DNA of 64,000 bases, taken from Brevundimonas alba. Lineage in GTDB: Bacteria; Pseudomonadota; Alphaproteobacteria; Caulobacterales; Caulobacteraceae. Below, in pieces: positions 49,786-58,370 of the stretch (position 1 is the first letter of the stretch; every line of letters begins with the position of its first letter). The notes below the pieces were generated by a model. That model was not told where the DNA came from and made no database searches. It saw nothing but the letters and a program-made list of their open reading frames with translations. The stretch spans positions 434,001 through 498,000 of the forward strand of contig NZ_JAATJM010000002.1 of the NCBI RefSeq assembly GCF_011927945.1. Direction: 5' to 3'. Made by a program: the position numbers and the translations under genes.

Positions 49786-50759
49786 GCGAGCACCCGCGCG
49801 ACCGCTTTGACCTGATCCCCGACGCCGCCGCCGAGGCCGCCTTCCTCGACGCTGTCGACAAGGGCCGCCTGCACCACGCCTGGCTGCTGTGTGGGGTCGA
49901 GGGCTCCGGCAAGGCCAGCTTCGCCTATCGCGCCGCCCGCCGCCTGCTGGGCGCCACGCCGGATCCGTCGCGTGGCCTGCTCGGGACCCGCCCCGACGAC
50001 GCCGTCGCCCGTCTGATCACCGCCCAGTCCCATCCGGACCTGCTGATCCTGGAACGCGCCGTCGAGGGCGGCAAGACGAAGAAATCCATCTCGGTCGACC
50101 AGGCCCGCGACCTGCCCGAGTTCTTCTCCAAGAGCCCGTCGCAGGCCAGGTATCGCGTCGCCATCATCGATGCCGCCGACGACCTGAACCTCAATGCCGC
50201 CAACGCCTTGCTGAAGGTTCTTGAGGAGCCGCCGGAACGCGGCGTGCTCTTCCTCGTCACCCATGCGCCCGGCCGCCTGCTGGCCACCATCCGCTCCCGC
50301 TGCCGCCGTCTGGCCTTCCCGGTCTGGCCGCCGCATGCGCTGGAGGAACTGGTCCGCAACCGCACCGGCGTCCCCTCCGCCGAGGCCGCCCGCATCGCCG
50401 CCATGGCCTCGGGCTCGCCCGGTCAGGCGCTGGCGCTCGCCTCCGGAGCCACGCTGGAGGCCGACCAACTGGCCCAGTCCTGGGTCGCCGCCGACGCCGT
50501 CGACCGCGCCGAAGCCATGGCTGTCGCCGACAAATTCCGCGGCGCCGAGGGGCAGGAGCGGTTCGAGACCCTGATGGACCGGCTGATCGCCGCCGTGAAG
50601 GTCCGCGCGCTCGAGGAAGGCAAGTCCGGCGCCCGCTGGGCCGAGCTGTGGGAGCGGCTGTCGGAACTTCCCGACCGCGCCGCCGCCATCAATCTTGACC
50701 GCGCCGACGTGCTGGCCGGGGCGCTCGCCGACCTGCAGCGGACCAAGGCCCGCGCCTGA
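49782..50759 (+). CDS. holB: DNA polymerase III subunit delta'
   Basis: Clamp-loader subunit. 325 residues, GTG start overlapping tmk. AAA+ features: P-loop variant CGVEGSGKASFAYRAAR, sensor and arginine-finger region RYRVAIIDAADDLNLNAANALLKVLEEPP, and RSRCRRLAF. Overlaps tatD (TGATG). Confidence 0.93.
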   Translation: MSEHPRDRFDLIPDAAAEAAFLDAVDKGRLHHAWLLCGVEGSGKASFAYRAARRLLGATPDPSRGLLGTRPDDAVARLITAQSHPDLLILERAVEGGKTKKSISVDQARDLPEFFSKSPSQARYRVAIIDAADDLNLNAANALLKVLEEPPERGVLFLVTHAPGRLLATIRSRCRRLAFPVWPPHALEELVRNRTGVPSAEAARIAAMASGSPGQALALASGATLEADQLAQSWVAADAVDRAEAMAVADKFRGAEGQERFETLMDRLIAAVKVRALEEGKSGARWAELWERLSELPDRAAAINLDRADVLAGALADLQRTKARA

Positions 50760-51547
50760 TGCTGATCGACAGCCACGTCAACCTGCACGCCGCCCAGTTC
50801 GACGGGGACCGCGACGCCGTCATCGCCCGCGCTCGCGAGGCCGGCGTCGGCCTGATGGTCGAGATTTCCGACAAGCTCTCGACGTTCGAGGCGACCCACG
50901 GCCTCGCCATGGCCCACGACGACATCTGGGCCACCGTCGGCGTCCATCCGCACGAGGCGAAGGACTACGCCGACCTGACCGCCGACCGACTGGTCGAGCT
51001 CGCCGGACGGCCGAAGATCGTCGGCATCGGCGAATGCGGCCTCGACTTCCACTACGACCTCAGCCCCCGCGATATTCAGGCCGCCGTCTTCCGCCAGCAT
51101 ATCGATGCCGCGCGCCGCACCGGCCTGCCGCTGGTCGTCCACACCCGCGAGGCCGACGACGTCATGGCCGAGATCCTCGCCGAGCAACAGGCAAGGGCGC
51201 CGTTCCGCTTCCTGATGCACTGCTACACCAGTGGGCCGGAACTGGCGGAAAAGGCGGCGGAACTGGGCGCGTGGTTCTCCGTTTCCGGCATCGCCACCTT
51301 CAAGGCCGCCTCGGACGTCCGCCAGATCATCGCCGCCATGCCCGCCGACCGCATCATCGTCGAAACCGACTGCCCCTACCTCGCCCCCGTGCCGCACAGA
51401 GGCCGCCGCAACGAGCCGGCCTACGTCGGTCACGTGCTCGACAAGCTGGCGGAGATCCGCGGCTGGTCCCGCGACGAGGCGGAGGCCCGCACGACCGACG
51501 CCTTCTTCGCCCTGTTCGACCGCATCCCGAGGCCGGACGGAGCATGA
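50759..51547 (+). CDS. TatD-family metal-dependent hydrolase
   Basis: TIM-barrel nuclease/hydrolase of the TatD family, 262 residues. Metal-binding motif at the N-terminus is LIDSHVNLHAAQFD (HxNxH in place of the common HxHxD), followed by GECGLDFHYD, VVHTREADDD-like and VETDCPYLAPVPHRG. Members act on DNA ends or D-aminoacyl-tRNA; which applies is not decidable here. Overlaps the next gene (ATGA). Confidence 0.93.
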   Translation: MLIDSHVNLHAAQFDGDRDAVIARAREAGVGLMVEISDKLSTFEATHGLAMAHDDIWATVGVHPHEAKDYADLTADRLVELAGRPKIVGIGECGLDFHYDLSPRDIQAAVFRQHIDAARRTGLPLVVHTREADDVMAEILAEQQARAPFRFLMHCYTSGPELAEKAAELGAWFSVSGIATFKAASDVRQIIAAMPADRIIVETDCPYLAPVPHRGRRNEPAYVGHVLDKLAEIRGWSRDEAEARTTDAFFALFDRIPRPDGA

Positions 51548-52350
51548 GCGCCGCGGCGGGCGAGCTCGAGGTCGTCATCCTCGGCTGCGGCTCGTCCGGC
51601 GGCGTGCCGCGCGGCGACGGCGACTGGGGCGACTGCGATCCCGCCGAGCCGAAGAACCGCCGCACCCGCTGCTCCGCCCTGATCCGCCGCCACGGGCCGG
51701 ATGGGATCACCAGCGTCCTGATCGACACCTCGCCCGACCTGCGCCAACAGATGCTGTCGGCAGGCGTGAAGCACGTCGACGCCGTCCTCTATACCCACGA
51801 TCACGCCGACCAGACCCACGGCGTCGACGACCTGCGCGTCTTCGCCATGCGCACCCGCCGCCGCATCCCGGCCTTCATGGACCCGCCGACACACGCCGCC
51901 ATGCGCGAGCGGTTCCGCTATATTTTCGACAGCGTCGAGGGCTATCCGGCGATCCTCGACGCCCATCCCTTGCCCCCGCACGGCCAGAGTTGGTCCGTCG
52001 ACGGCCCAGGCGGCCCACTCCCGGTCGTCACCTTCGACCAGGCCCACGGCCCCATCCGCTCCGTCGGCTACCGCGTCGGCGGCATCGCCTATTCGAGCGA
52101 CGTCTCCGACCTAGACGACGCGGCCATCGAGGCGTTGCGCGGCTGCGACCTCTGGATCGTTGACGCCCTCCGCTGGACCCCGCACCCGACCCACGCCCAC
52201 GTCGACAAGACCCTCGACTGGATTGCCCGGGCCGGGGTGAAGAAGGCGGTTCTCACGAACCTACACATCGACCTCGACTACAACGTTCTCAGGGCCGCGG
52301 TTCCGCCGAACGTCGATGTCGCCTATGACGGCTGGAACACGAGGCTGTAG
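51544..52350 (+). CDS. Metallo-beta-lactamase-fold hydrolase, PhnP-like
   Basis: 268 residues, cytoplasmic. N-terminus LGCGSSGGVPRGDGDWGDCDP and the motif THDHADQTHGVDDLR place it with PhnP/RNase Z-like phosphodiesterases; the usual second His of HxHxDH is Gln here. Other metal-site pieces: DTSPDLRQQM and SSDVSDLDDAAIEAL, and a C-terminal HxHxD-like NLHIDLDYN. It follows tatD in an operon. Substrate unknown; cyclic phosphodiester hydrolysis is the family expectation. Confidence 0.88.
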   Translation: MSAAAGELEVVILGCGSSGGVPRGDGDWGDCDPAEPKNRRTRCSALIRRHGPDGITSVLIDTSPDLRQQMLSAGVKHVDAVLYTHDHADQTHGVDDLRVFAMRTRRRIPAFMDPPTHAAMRERFRYIFDSVEGYPAILDAHPLPPHGQSWSVDGPGGPLPVVTFDQAHGPIRSVGYRVGGIAYSSDVSDLDDAAIEALRGCDLWIVDALRWTPHPTHAHVDKTLDWIARAGVKKAVLTNLHIDLDYNVLRAAVPPNVDVAYDGWNTRL

Positions 52351-52360
52351 GGGCAGGCGG

Positions 52361-52615
52361 ATGTCGGTGGAGAAACGCGGGCGAACCTCGACGAAGTTGC
52401 CGTCACTGCTGGTGGTGCTGTGCGTTGCCGCGTGCGCCGGAGCCGTCTTCGCCGTTCAGTGGTTCGCAGACAGGCCCACGGCGCAGGAAGAGGCCGACGC
52501 GCGGACGGTCGCGGAGTCGCGCGCACGGCTTGAGCGTGAACAGGCCGCGGAGGGACTTGTGCCCGCCCCGTCCTCCGTTGGGCCACCGTTGGCGCCGCCG
52601 CCGGTCCCGCGCTGA
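52361..52615 (+). CDS. Small membrane-anchored protein
   Basis: Unrecognised, 84 residues, 10 bases after the metallo-hydrolase gene. Basic N-terminus, one hydrophobic helix (about 13-34, LPSLLVVLCVAACAGAVFAV), then a helical charged stretch and a Pro-rich end (PLAPPPVPR). Convergent with hemB, which ends 17 bases further. Moderate confidence that it is real. Confidence 0.6.
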   Translation: MSVEKRGRTSTKLPSLLVVLCVAACAGAVFAVQWFADRPTAQEEADARTVAESRARLEREQAAEGLVPAPSSVGPPLAPPPVPR

Positions 52616-52631
52616 TCGGAGCCGCTCTGGA

Positions 52632-53636
52632 TCAGCCCTGCAGCAGCCGCGCCGCCTGTGGTGCGAAATAGCTCAGCACCCCCGCGCAGCCCGCCCGCTT
52701 GAAGGCGTGCAGGCTCTCCAGAATGGCCCGCTCCTCGTCCAGCCAGCCATTCGCCATCGCCGCCCGCATCATCGAATACTCGCCCGACACCTGATAGGCG
52801 AAGGTCGGCACCCGGAACGTCTCCGACACCCGCCGGACGATGTCGAGATACAGCATCCCCGGCTTGACCATGACCGCGTCGGCGCCCTCGGAGATGTCCA
52901 TCGCCACCTCGCGCAGCGCCTCGTCCGAGTTGGCGTAGTCCATTTGATAGGTCTTCTTGTCGCCGGTCAGCGCCTTGGCCGAGCCCACCGCGTCCCGGTA
53001 CGGCCCGTAGAATGCCGAGGCGTATTTGGCCGCGTAGGACAGGATCATCACGTCGGACATGCCGTTGGCCTCCAGCGCCTCGCGAATCGCCTGCACCCGG
53101 CCGTCCATCATGTCGGACGGCGCCACGATGTCGGCCCCGGCGTGGGCGTGGATGAAAGCCTGTTCCGCCAGCCGCTCCAGCGTCGCGTCGTTGACGATCC
53201 GGCCGTCCTCGACGATCCCGTCGTGGCCGTGGTCGGTGTAGCAGTCCAGCGCCACGTCGGTCATGACGCCGATCTCGGGCGCCGCGTCCTTGATCGCCTT
53301 GATGCACTCGGGGACCAGCCCGTCGGGATCGGTCGCCCCCGTACCGACGCCATCCTTTATGGCCCCGTCCACATTGGGGAACAGCGCCACCGCCGGGATG
53401 CCCAGATCGCGCGCCTCGACCGCCGCCGCCGCCGCCGCCTTCGGCCTCAACCGGAACACGCCCGGCATGGAGGCGACCGCCACCCGCTCGTCTGCTCCGT
53501 CATGCACGATCAGCGGCCACACCAGATCGGCCGGCGTCAGCGTCGTCTCCGCCACGAGCCTCCGCACCCACGGCTGGCTGCGCAGCCGGCGGGGACGGGC
53601 ATACGGAAAGGCGGCGGGCGCGAACGGCTGGGTCAT
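52632..53636 (-). CDS. hemB: Delta-aminolevulinic acid dehydratase (porphobilinogen synthase)
   Basis: Second step of tetrapyrrole synthesis, joining two ALA molecules. 334 residues from ATG 53636 (an upstream in-frame start would add 25 residues). Active-site lysines lie in MILSYAAKYASAFYGPYRDA and MVKPGMLYLD; the metal region LDCYTDHGHDG lacks the three-Cys zinc cluster of animal enzymes, so a magnesium-type enzyme is likely. hemA, the preceding pathway step, is about 6 kb away. Confidence 0.96.
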   Translation of the reverse strand: MTQPFAPAAFPYARPRRLRSQPWVRRLVAETTLTPADLVWPLIVHDGADERVAVASMPGVFRLRPKAAAAAAVEARDLGIPAVALFPNVDGAIKDGVGTGATDPDGLVPECIKAIKDAAPEIGVMTDVALDCYTDHGHDGIVEDGRIVNDATLERLAEQAFIHAHAGADIVAPSDMMDGRVQAIREALEANGMSDVMILSYAAKYASAFYGPYRDAVGSAKALTGDKKTYQMDYANSDEALREVAMDISEGADAVMVKPGMLYLDIVRRVSETFRVPTFAYQVSGEYSMMRAAMANGWLDEERAILESLHAFKRAGCAGVLSYFAPQAARLLQG

Positions 53637-53728
53637 GGCGGGGCTTATAGACGAAGCCTCGCCGTCGGGGAGAGGGTTCAGTTTGTCGCCGGTTCGGCTA
53701 GAAGCGCCCAAAGACTCGAGGAAACACC

Positions 53729-54868
53729 ATGGACTTCGCCCTCACCGACGACCAGCGCGCCATCCAGGACGCCGCCCGCGCCTTCGCCGACGCCGAACTG
53801 GCCCCGCACAGCGCCGAATGGGACGAGACCAAACATTTCCCCGTCGATGTGATGAAGCACGCCGCCGAGATGGGCTTCTGCGGCATCTACACGGGCGAGG
53901 AGCATGGCGGCATGGCGCTGGGCCGGGTCGAGGCCGCGGTGATCTTCGAGGAACTGTCGCGCGGCGACGTCTCCACCGCCGCCTTCATCTCGATCCACAA
54001 CATGGCCACGTGGATGATCGACAAATTCGGCTCGAACGACCTGCGTGCCCGCTACGTGCCGCGTCTGGTCTCGATGGAGCTGATCGCCAGCTACTGCCTG
54101 ACCGAGCCCGGCTCCGGCTCCGACGCCGCCGGCCTGCGCACCACGGCCCGTCTCGATGGTGATCACTACGTCCTGAACGGCTCGAAAGCCTTCATCTCCG
54201 GCGCCGGAACCTCCGACGTCTATGTCGTCATGGCCCGCACCGGCGTCGACGGCCCCAAGGGGATCTCCACCTTCGTCGTCGAGAAGGACGCGCCCGGCCT
54301 CAGCTTCGGCGCGCAGGAGAAGAAGATGGGCTGGAACTCCCAGCCCACGGCGATCGTCTCCTTCGACGACTGCCGCATCCCCGCCGCGAACCTGCTCGGC
54401 AAGGAAGGCGACGGCTTCCGCTACGCCATGATGGGGCTCGACGGCGGCCGCCTGAACATCGCCGCCTGCTCGCTGGGCGGCGCCCGCCTCGCCCTCGAGA
54501 CCTCGCTCGAATACGTCGCCACCCGCAAGCAGTTCGGCAAGCCCATCGCCGACTTCCAGAACACCCAGTTCAAGCTCGCCGACATGGCCACCCAGCTCGA
54601 CGCCTGCCGGCTGATGGTGATGCGCGGCGCCTGGGCGATGGACACCAACCATCCCGACAAGACCAAATGGTGCGCCATGGCCAAGCGGATGGCCACCGAC
54701 GCCTGCTTCCAGATCGCCGACGAGGCCCTCCAGCTTCACGGCGGCTACGGCTACCTCAAGGACTATCCGCTTGAGCGCATCGTCCGCGACCTCCGCGTCC
54801 ACCGCATCCTCGAAGGCACCAACGAGATCATGCGCGTGATTACGGCCCGCGAAATGATGCGGCAGTGA
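53729..54868 (+). CDS. Acyl-CoA dehydrogenase (isobutyryl-CoA dehydrogenase-like)
   Basis: FAD enzyme that desaturates a short acyl-CoA. 379 residues: N-terminal helical domain, YCLTEPGSGSDAAGLRTTA and FAD/ETF regions, C-terminal DEALQLHGGYGYLKDYPLERIVRD and the catalytic-Glu segment ILEGTNEIMRV. It is followed by a 3-hydroxyisobutyryl-CoA hydrolase and, further on, mmsB, which together make valine degradation the best guess for its substrate (isobutyryl-CoA). Divergent from hemB. Confidence 0.9.
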   Translation: MDFALTDDQRAIQDAARAFADAELAPHSAEWDETKHFPVDVMKHAAEMGFCGIYTGEEHGGMALGRVEAAVIFEELSRGDVSTAAFISIHNMATWMIDKFGSNDLRARYVPRLVSMELIASYCLTEPGSGSDAAGLRTTARLDGDHYVLNGSKAFISGAGTSDVYVVMARTGVDGPKGISTFVVEKDAPGLSFGAQEKKMGWNSQPTAIVSFDDCRIPAANLLGKEGDGFRYAMMGLDGGRLNIAACSLGGARLALETSLEYVATRKQFGKPIADFQNTQFKLADMATQLDACRLMVMRGAWAMDTNHPDKTKWCAMAKRMATDACFQIADEALQLHGGYGYLKDYPLERIVRDLRVHRILEGTNEIMRVITAREMMRQ

Positions 54869-55203
54869 CCAGCGGCTCTCCTGTCGTCTGCGAACGCATT
54901 TTTCAGCAGATCATCGACGGCAAGACTCATCGGTTCCGGGTTGTGTGGATGCCTCCTGTGCCGGCGGCCATCGATTGGGCCTGCGAGTTTGTCATCGAGT
55001 GGCCGTCCCGACCGTGGCGTAGCCGCAGGTCTTCTGGCGTAGACTCGGCGCAGGCGCTCCTGTTGGCGATGAAATCGGTATCGGGCGAGCTCTACGATGC
55101 CGAGCCGCCCGTATTCTGGCATGAGCCGGACGACATCTTGGACCTTCCGATTCTGGAGGAGGTCAGGGACCTCGAAGCTGCGCGTACCAAAGGCCGTATA
55201 TGA
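54865..55203 (+). CDS. DUF6968-like hypothetical protein
   Basis: 112 residues, GTG start overlapping the acyl-CoA dehydrogenase stop and stop overlapping the next ATG (ATGA). The core VIEWPSRPWRSRRSSGVDSAQALLLAMKSVSGELY resembles the small DUF6968 family. No catalytic motif seen. Being wedged in a valine-degradation operon is odd; it may just be a co-transcribed passenger. Confidence 0.65.
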   Translation: MTSGSPVVCERIFQQIIDGKTHRFRVVWMPPVPAAIDWACEFVIEWPSRPWRSRRSSGVDSAQALLLAMKSVSGELYDAEPPVFWHEPDDILDLPILEEVRDLEAARTKGRI

Positions 55204-56252
55204 ACTCCGAATCCGAAGTCTTCGCCCGCGTCCAGTCCGGTGTCGGCCGCCTGACCCTGAACCGACCGAAGGCCCTGCATGCGTTGAACCGCGCCATGTG
55301 CGAGGCCATGACCGGGGCGCTGCTGGCCTGGCGCGACGACGACGCGGTGAAATCCATCCTGATCGACCACGACGGCGAGCGCGGCTTCTGCGCCGGCGGC
55401 GACATCCGCATGATCGCTGAGAGCGGGGCAGGGGACGCTTCGGAGGCCCGGGCCTTCTTCGACACCGAATACAAGCTCAACCACCTGCTGTTCGACTACC
55501 CCAAGCCGGTCACCGCCATCGTCGACGGCATCGTCATGGGGGGCGGCGTCGGCATCTCGGAGCCCGCCGACGTCCGCATCGCCACCGAGCGCACTACCTA
55601 CGCCATGCCCGAGACCGGCATCGGTCTGTTCCCCGACGTCGGCGGCGGCTGGTTCCTGCCGCGCCTGCCGGGCCAGACCGGCGTCTGGCTGGCCCTGACC
55701 GGCGCCCGGCTCAAGGCCGCTGACACGGTCTTCCTCGGCATCCACACCCACTTTCTGCCGTCCGACGCGCTGGAGGCTTTCCGCGCCATCCTCGCCGCCG
55801 ATCCGGCTCATCCGATCGATGTGGCCGACGGTCTGGAGACCGATGCCGGCGATCCGCCGATCGAGCCGCACCTGCCCGCCATCGAACGCCTGTTCGCCTT
55901 CGACACGGTCGAGGAAATCTTCGCCGCCCTGGAAGCCGACAGCTCCGACTGGGCCTTGGCTCAGCTCGCGACCCTGAAGACCAAATCGCCCCAGTCGCTC
56001 AAGGTCACCCTGCGCCAGCTCCGCACGGGCGCCGGCCTCGTCTCCTTCGCCGAGAACATGGCCATGGAATATGCGCTCGGCGGCCGCGTCGTCCGCACCC
56101 ACGACTTCCAGGAAGGCGTCCGCGCCGTGATCGTCGACAAGGACAACACCCCCAACTGGTCGCCCGCGAACCTCGCCAGCGTGTCTGACGCCGAACTCGA
56201 CCGCCTGTTCGCGCCGCTGCCTGCGGAAGAGGAGTGGCGACCGCTGGACTGA
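55200..56252 (+). CDS. 3-hydroxyisobutyryl-CoA hydrolase (enoyl-CoA hydratase superfamily)
   Basis: 350 residues. Crotonase-fold oxyanion loop GFCAGGDIRMIAE and GGVGISEPADVRIATE, followed by PETGIGLFPDVGGGWFLPRLPG, which is characteristic of HIBCH-type thioesterases rather than plain hydratases. Length (~350) also fits HIBCH. It would release 3-hydroxyisobutyrate, the substrate of mmsB downstream. Starts inside the stop of the DUF6968-like gene. Confidence 0.9.
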   Translation: MNSESEVFARVQSGVGRLTLNRPKALHALNRAMCEAMTGALLAWRDDDAVKSILIDHDGERGFCAGGDIRMIAESGAGDASEARAFFDTEYKLNHLLFDYPKPVTAIVDGIVMGGGVGISEPADVRIATERTTYAMPETGIGLFPDVGGGWFLPRLPGQTGVWLALTGARLKAADTVFLGIHTHFLPSDALEAFRAILAADPAHPIDVADGLETDAGDPPIEPHLPAIERLFAFDTVEEIFAALEADSSDWALAQLATLKTKSPQSLKVTLRQLRTGAGLVSFAENMAMEYALGGRVVRTHDFQEGVRAVIVDKDNTPNWSPANLASVSDAELDRLFAPLPAEEEWRPLD

Positions 56253-56316
56253 CGGGGGGACTTGCCATCGTCGCCAAACCAGAGCTTGGCTGTCGCCGCT
56301 GGTTCAGGAGACGATC

Positions 56317-57102
56317 ATGCTCAAGCCGTCCATTCTCGCCCTCGCCGCCGCGCTCGCCCTGTCGGCCTGCGGTTCCGACCCTTACGCCGGCCGCGAGGAC
56401 CGGATGGCGAACCGCACCTATGCGGGGATGCGGCTGGCCGACATTCACCACTCGGCTATCGTGGATCCGCTGCGCCCCACTGACGAGGTGGCTCGCGACG
56501 AGTTCCGCCACCCTGACCGGATGCTCGCCTTCGCCATGCTGGAGCCGGGTGACAAGATCGCCGACATCCGCCCCGGCGCCGGCTATTTCACCCGCCTGTT
56601 CGCCCGCACCGTCGGGGAGAGCGGGAAGGTCTACGCCTTCGTGCCCAACCGCACCGCCGAGCGCGAGAACCCGCGCGCCGACGCCCTCGTGACCGCCTAC
56701 CCCAATGTCGTCCGGGTCAACGGGACGCTCGACGCCATGAGCTTCCCCGAGCCGCTCGACGTCATCTGGATGAGCCAGGAATACCACGACTTCCACATCC
56801 CCGGCTTCAACACCGACGTCCCGACCATGAACCGCGCCATCTATGCGGCGCTGAAGCCGGGCGGCTATTTCATCGTCGTCGACCACTCGGGCCGCGCCGG
56901 CACCGGCCACACCGAGGTCGGAACCCTGCACCGCATCGAGGGCGCTTCCCTGCGCGCCGAGGTCGAGGCCGCCGGCTTCGTCTTCGACGGCGAATCCACG
57001 GCCCTCGCCAACCCCGCGGACGACCGCACGGTCAACGTCTTCGAAGAGGTCATCCGCGGCCGCACCGACCAGTTCGTCTACCGTTTCCGCAAGCCGGGCT
57101 GA
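56317..57102 (+). CDS. Exported lipoprotein with methyltransferase fold (copy 1)
   Basis: 261 residues. Lipoprotein signal, lipobox ALSAC (Cys near 18), so it should leave the cytoplasm. The rest looks like a class I SAM methyltransferase: motif-I-like KIADIRPGAGYFTRLFA, later DVIWMSQEYHDFH and LKPGGYFIVVDHSGRAGTG, ending in FRKPG. The glycine-rich loop is degraded compared with active enzymes. It is paralogous to the next gene. Enzyme or binding protein is undecided. Confidence 0.8.
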   Translation: MLKPSILALAAALALSACGSDPYAGREDRMANRTYAGMRLADIHHSAIVDPLRPTDEVARDEFRHPDRMLAFAMLEPGDKIADIRPGAGYFTRLFARTVGESGKVYAFVPNRTAERENPRADALVTAYPNVVRVNGTLDAMSFPEPLDVIWMSQEYHDFHIPGFNTDVPTMNRAIYAALKPGGYFIVVDHSGRAGTGHTEVGTLHRIEGASLRAEVEAAGFVFDGESTALANPADDRTVNVFEEVIRGRTDQFVYRFRKPG

Positions 57103-57127
57103 GCCCGCCCAACGCAGGAGAACCGTG

Positions 57128-57889
57128 ATGCGTCGTTCCGTGATCGTGGCCGCTTCGGCCCTGCTGGTTCTGTCGTCCGCCGGCTGCGCCGGCTGGCCCT
57201 CCATGGCGCCCGCCCCGTCTTCCTATGCGGCGGCCCTGTCGGACTCCATTCGTCCGGCCGAGGACCGCGCCCGTGACGAGGCCCGTCATACCGCCGAGAC
57301 GCTGGCCTTCGCCCGCGTCCGTCCGGGTCAGAAGATCGCCGACATGATCATCGGCGGCGGCTATTTCACCCGCGTCTTCTCCGCCGCCGTCGGGTCCCAG
57401 GGCCATGTCACGGCCTGGCAGCCGGCCGAGTTCATCGGCTTTCAGGCCAGCTACGGCGAGAGCCTGACCGCCGTCGACGCCCTGCCCAATGTCGACGCCA
57501 TCCGCTCGCCGATCGGGGCGCCCGAGTTCCCGTCCGGGCTCGATCTCGTCTTTACCGCCCAGAACTATCACGACCTGCACCTCGCGCCGTTCCCCGCGGA
57601 CGTCGCGTCGCGCGTCAACGTCGCCGTGTTCCGGGCGCTCAAGCCGGGCGGCCTCTACGTCATCGTCGACCACCACGCTTTGGCGGGCTCCGGCCTCGCC
57701 GGCGCCGACACCCTGCACCGCATCGACATCGAGGCGGTCAAGCGCGAGGTCACGGCCGCCGGCTTCGTCCTCAACGACCAGAGCGACCTCCTCGCCGACG
57801 CCGCCGACCCTCGCACCGCCAGCGTCTTCGACCCCTCGATCCGCGGCAAGACCAGCCAGTTCATGCTCAGGTTCCGCAAGCCGGGGTAG
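57128..57889 (+). CDS. Exported lipoprotein with methyltransferase fold (copy 2)
   Basis: 253 residues from ATG 57128, seven bases after AGGAG; GTG 57125 is an alternative. Lipobox SSAGC near residue 20. Same plan as the previous gene: motif-I-like KIADMIIGGGYFTRVFS, TAQNYHDLHL, LKPGGLYVIVDHHALAGSG, TLHRID and final FRKPG. Clear tandem duplication, now diverged. Again no cytoplasmic copy signals are visible. Confidence 0.8.
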   Translation: MRRSVIVAASALLVLSSAGCAGWPSMAPAPSSYAAALSDSIRPAEDRARDEARHTAETLAFARVRPGQKIADMIIGGGYFTRVFSAAVGSQGHVTAWQPAEFIGFQASYGESLTAVDALPNVDAIRSPIGAPEFPSGLDLVFTAQNYHDLHLAPFPADVASRVNVAVFRALKPGGLYVIVDHHALAGSGLAGADTLHRIDIEAVKREVTAAGFVLNDQSDLLADAADPRTASVFDPSIRGKTSQFMLRFRKPG

Positions 57890-57902
57890 GGCAGGGCGCC
57901 CC

Positions 57903-58055
57903 CCGTCTCCTCCCCGTTCGCTCTTCGCGAATGGGGAGGGGGACCACCCGCAGGGTGGTGGAGGGGTCCGAAGACACAACGGTCGTGCGCTGCACTTCAC
58001 CCCTCCACCGCTTCGCGGTCCCCCTCCCCATCGCTTCGCGACAGGGAGGAGACGG
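57903..58055. repeat. Extragenic palindromic element with two related arms
   Basis: Left arm 57903-57967 and right arm 57999-58055 are inverted copies separated by 31 bases. They share CCGTCTCCTCCC, ATGGGGAGGGGGACC and GGTGGAGGGGT blocks. Each arm also has its own small hairpin: ACCACCC-GCA-GGGTGGT on the left and ACCGC-TTC-GCGGT on the right. I recall similar elements as dispersed repeats in Caulobacterales intergenic regions, but no copy elsewhere in this window was identified. Confidence 0.75.
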
Positions 58056-58179
58056 AACCGCCATGACGCTGTGCTTACAATCCGGGTTTCTATAGTCGGA
58101 TAGCGGAGAAAACTTCCCGTCTTTCCAGACACATCCCCTTTTCTCAAACCAATCTTCCATCCGCATAAGTCGGCCGGCG

Positions 58180-58185
58180 CATAAT
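58180..58185 (+). promoter_or_regulatory. -10-like hexamer ahead of the putative 6S RNA
   Basis: CATAAT fits a -10 box for a transcript starting near 58192; no matching -35 was found 16-18 bases upstream. Confidence 0.25.
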
Positions 58186-58199
58186 GCGCTCCGTCCCGT

Positions 58200-58370
58200 C
58201 GCAGGGGAGGCGCAGAGGCCTTGCGTCCTTTGGCGGCGGGATGTGGAGAAGCGGGTTCAGGGGCGAGGGGGATACTCGTCCGGTCCGGGGATCGGCTGCG
58301 CAAGGCCGACCCGCCCGCCGGAGGCGCTGCGGTAAGGCGATAACACCGCCACCCGACGCAAGCTTCCGCT
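58200..58370 (+). ncRNA. ssrS: Probable 6S RNA
   Basis: Structured, non-coding sequence. CTTGCGTC (58220-58227) pairs with GACGCAAG (58355-58362); outside it GCAGAGG (58212-58218) pairs imperfectly with CTTCCGC (58363-58369), and inside it GGCGG (58232-58236) pairs with CCGCC (58346-58350). This gives a ~158-base closed molecule with a bubble and a central hairpin around TCGGC (58292-58296) / GCCGA (58305-58309). The 5' bubble region GATGTGGAGAAGCGGG closely resembles the E. coli 6S segment GATGTTCGCAAGCGGG. An alternative hairpin GCGGT/ACCGC (58329-58349) competes with the closing stem, as known for 6S. 6S RNA binds sigma70 RNA polymerase. Confidence 0.65.
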
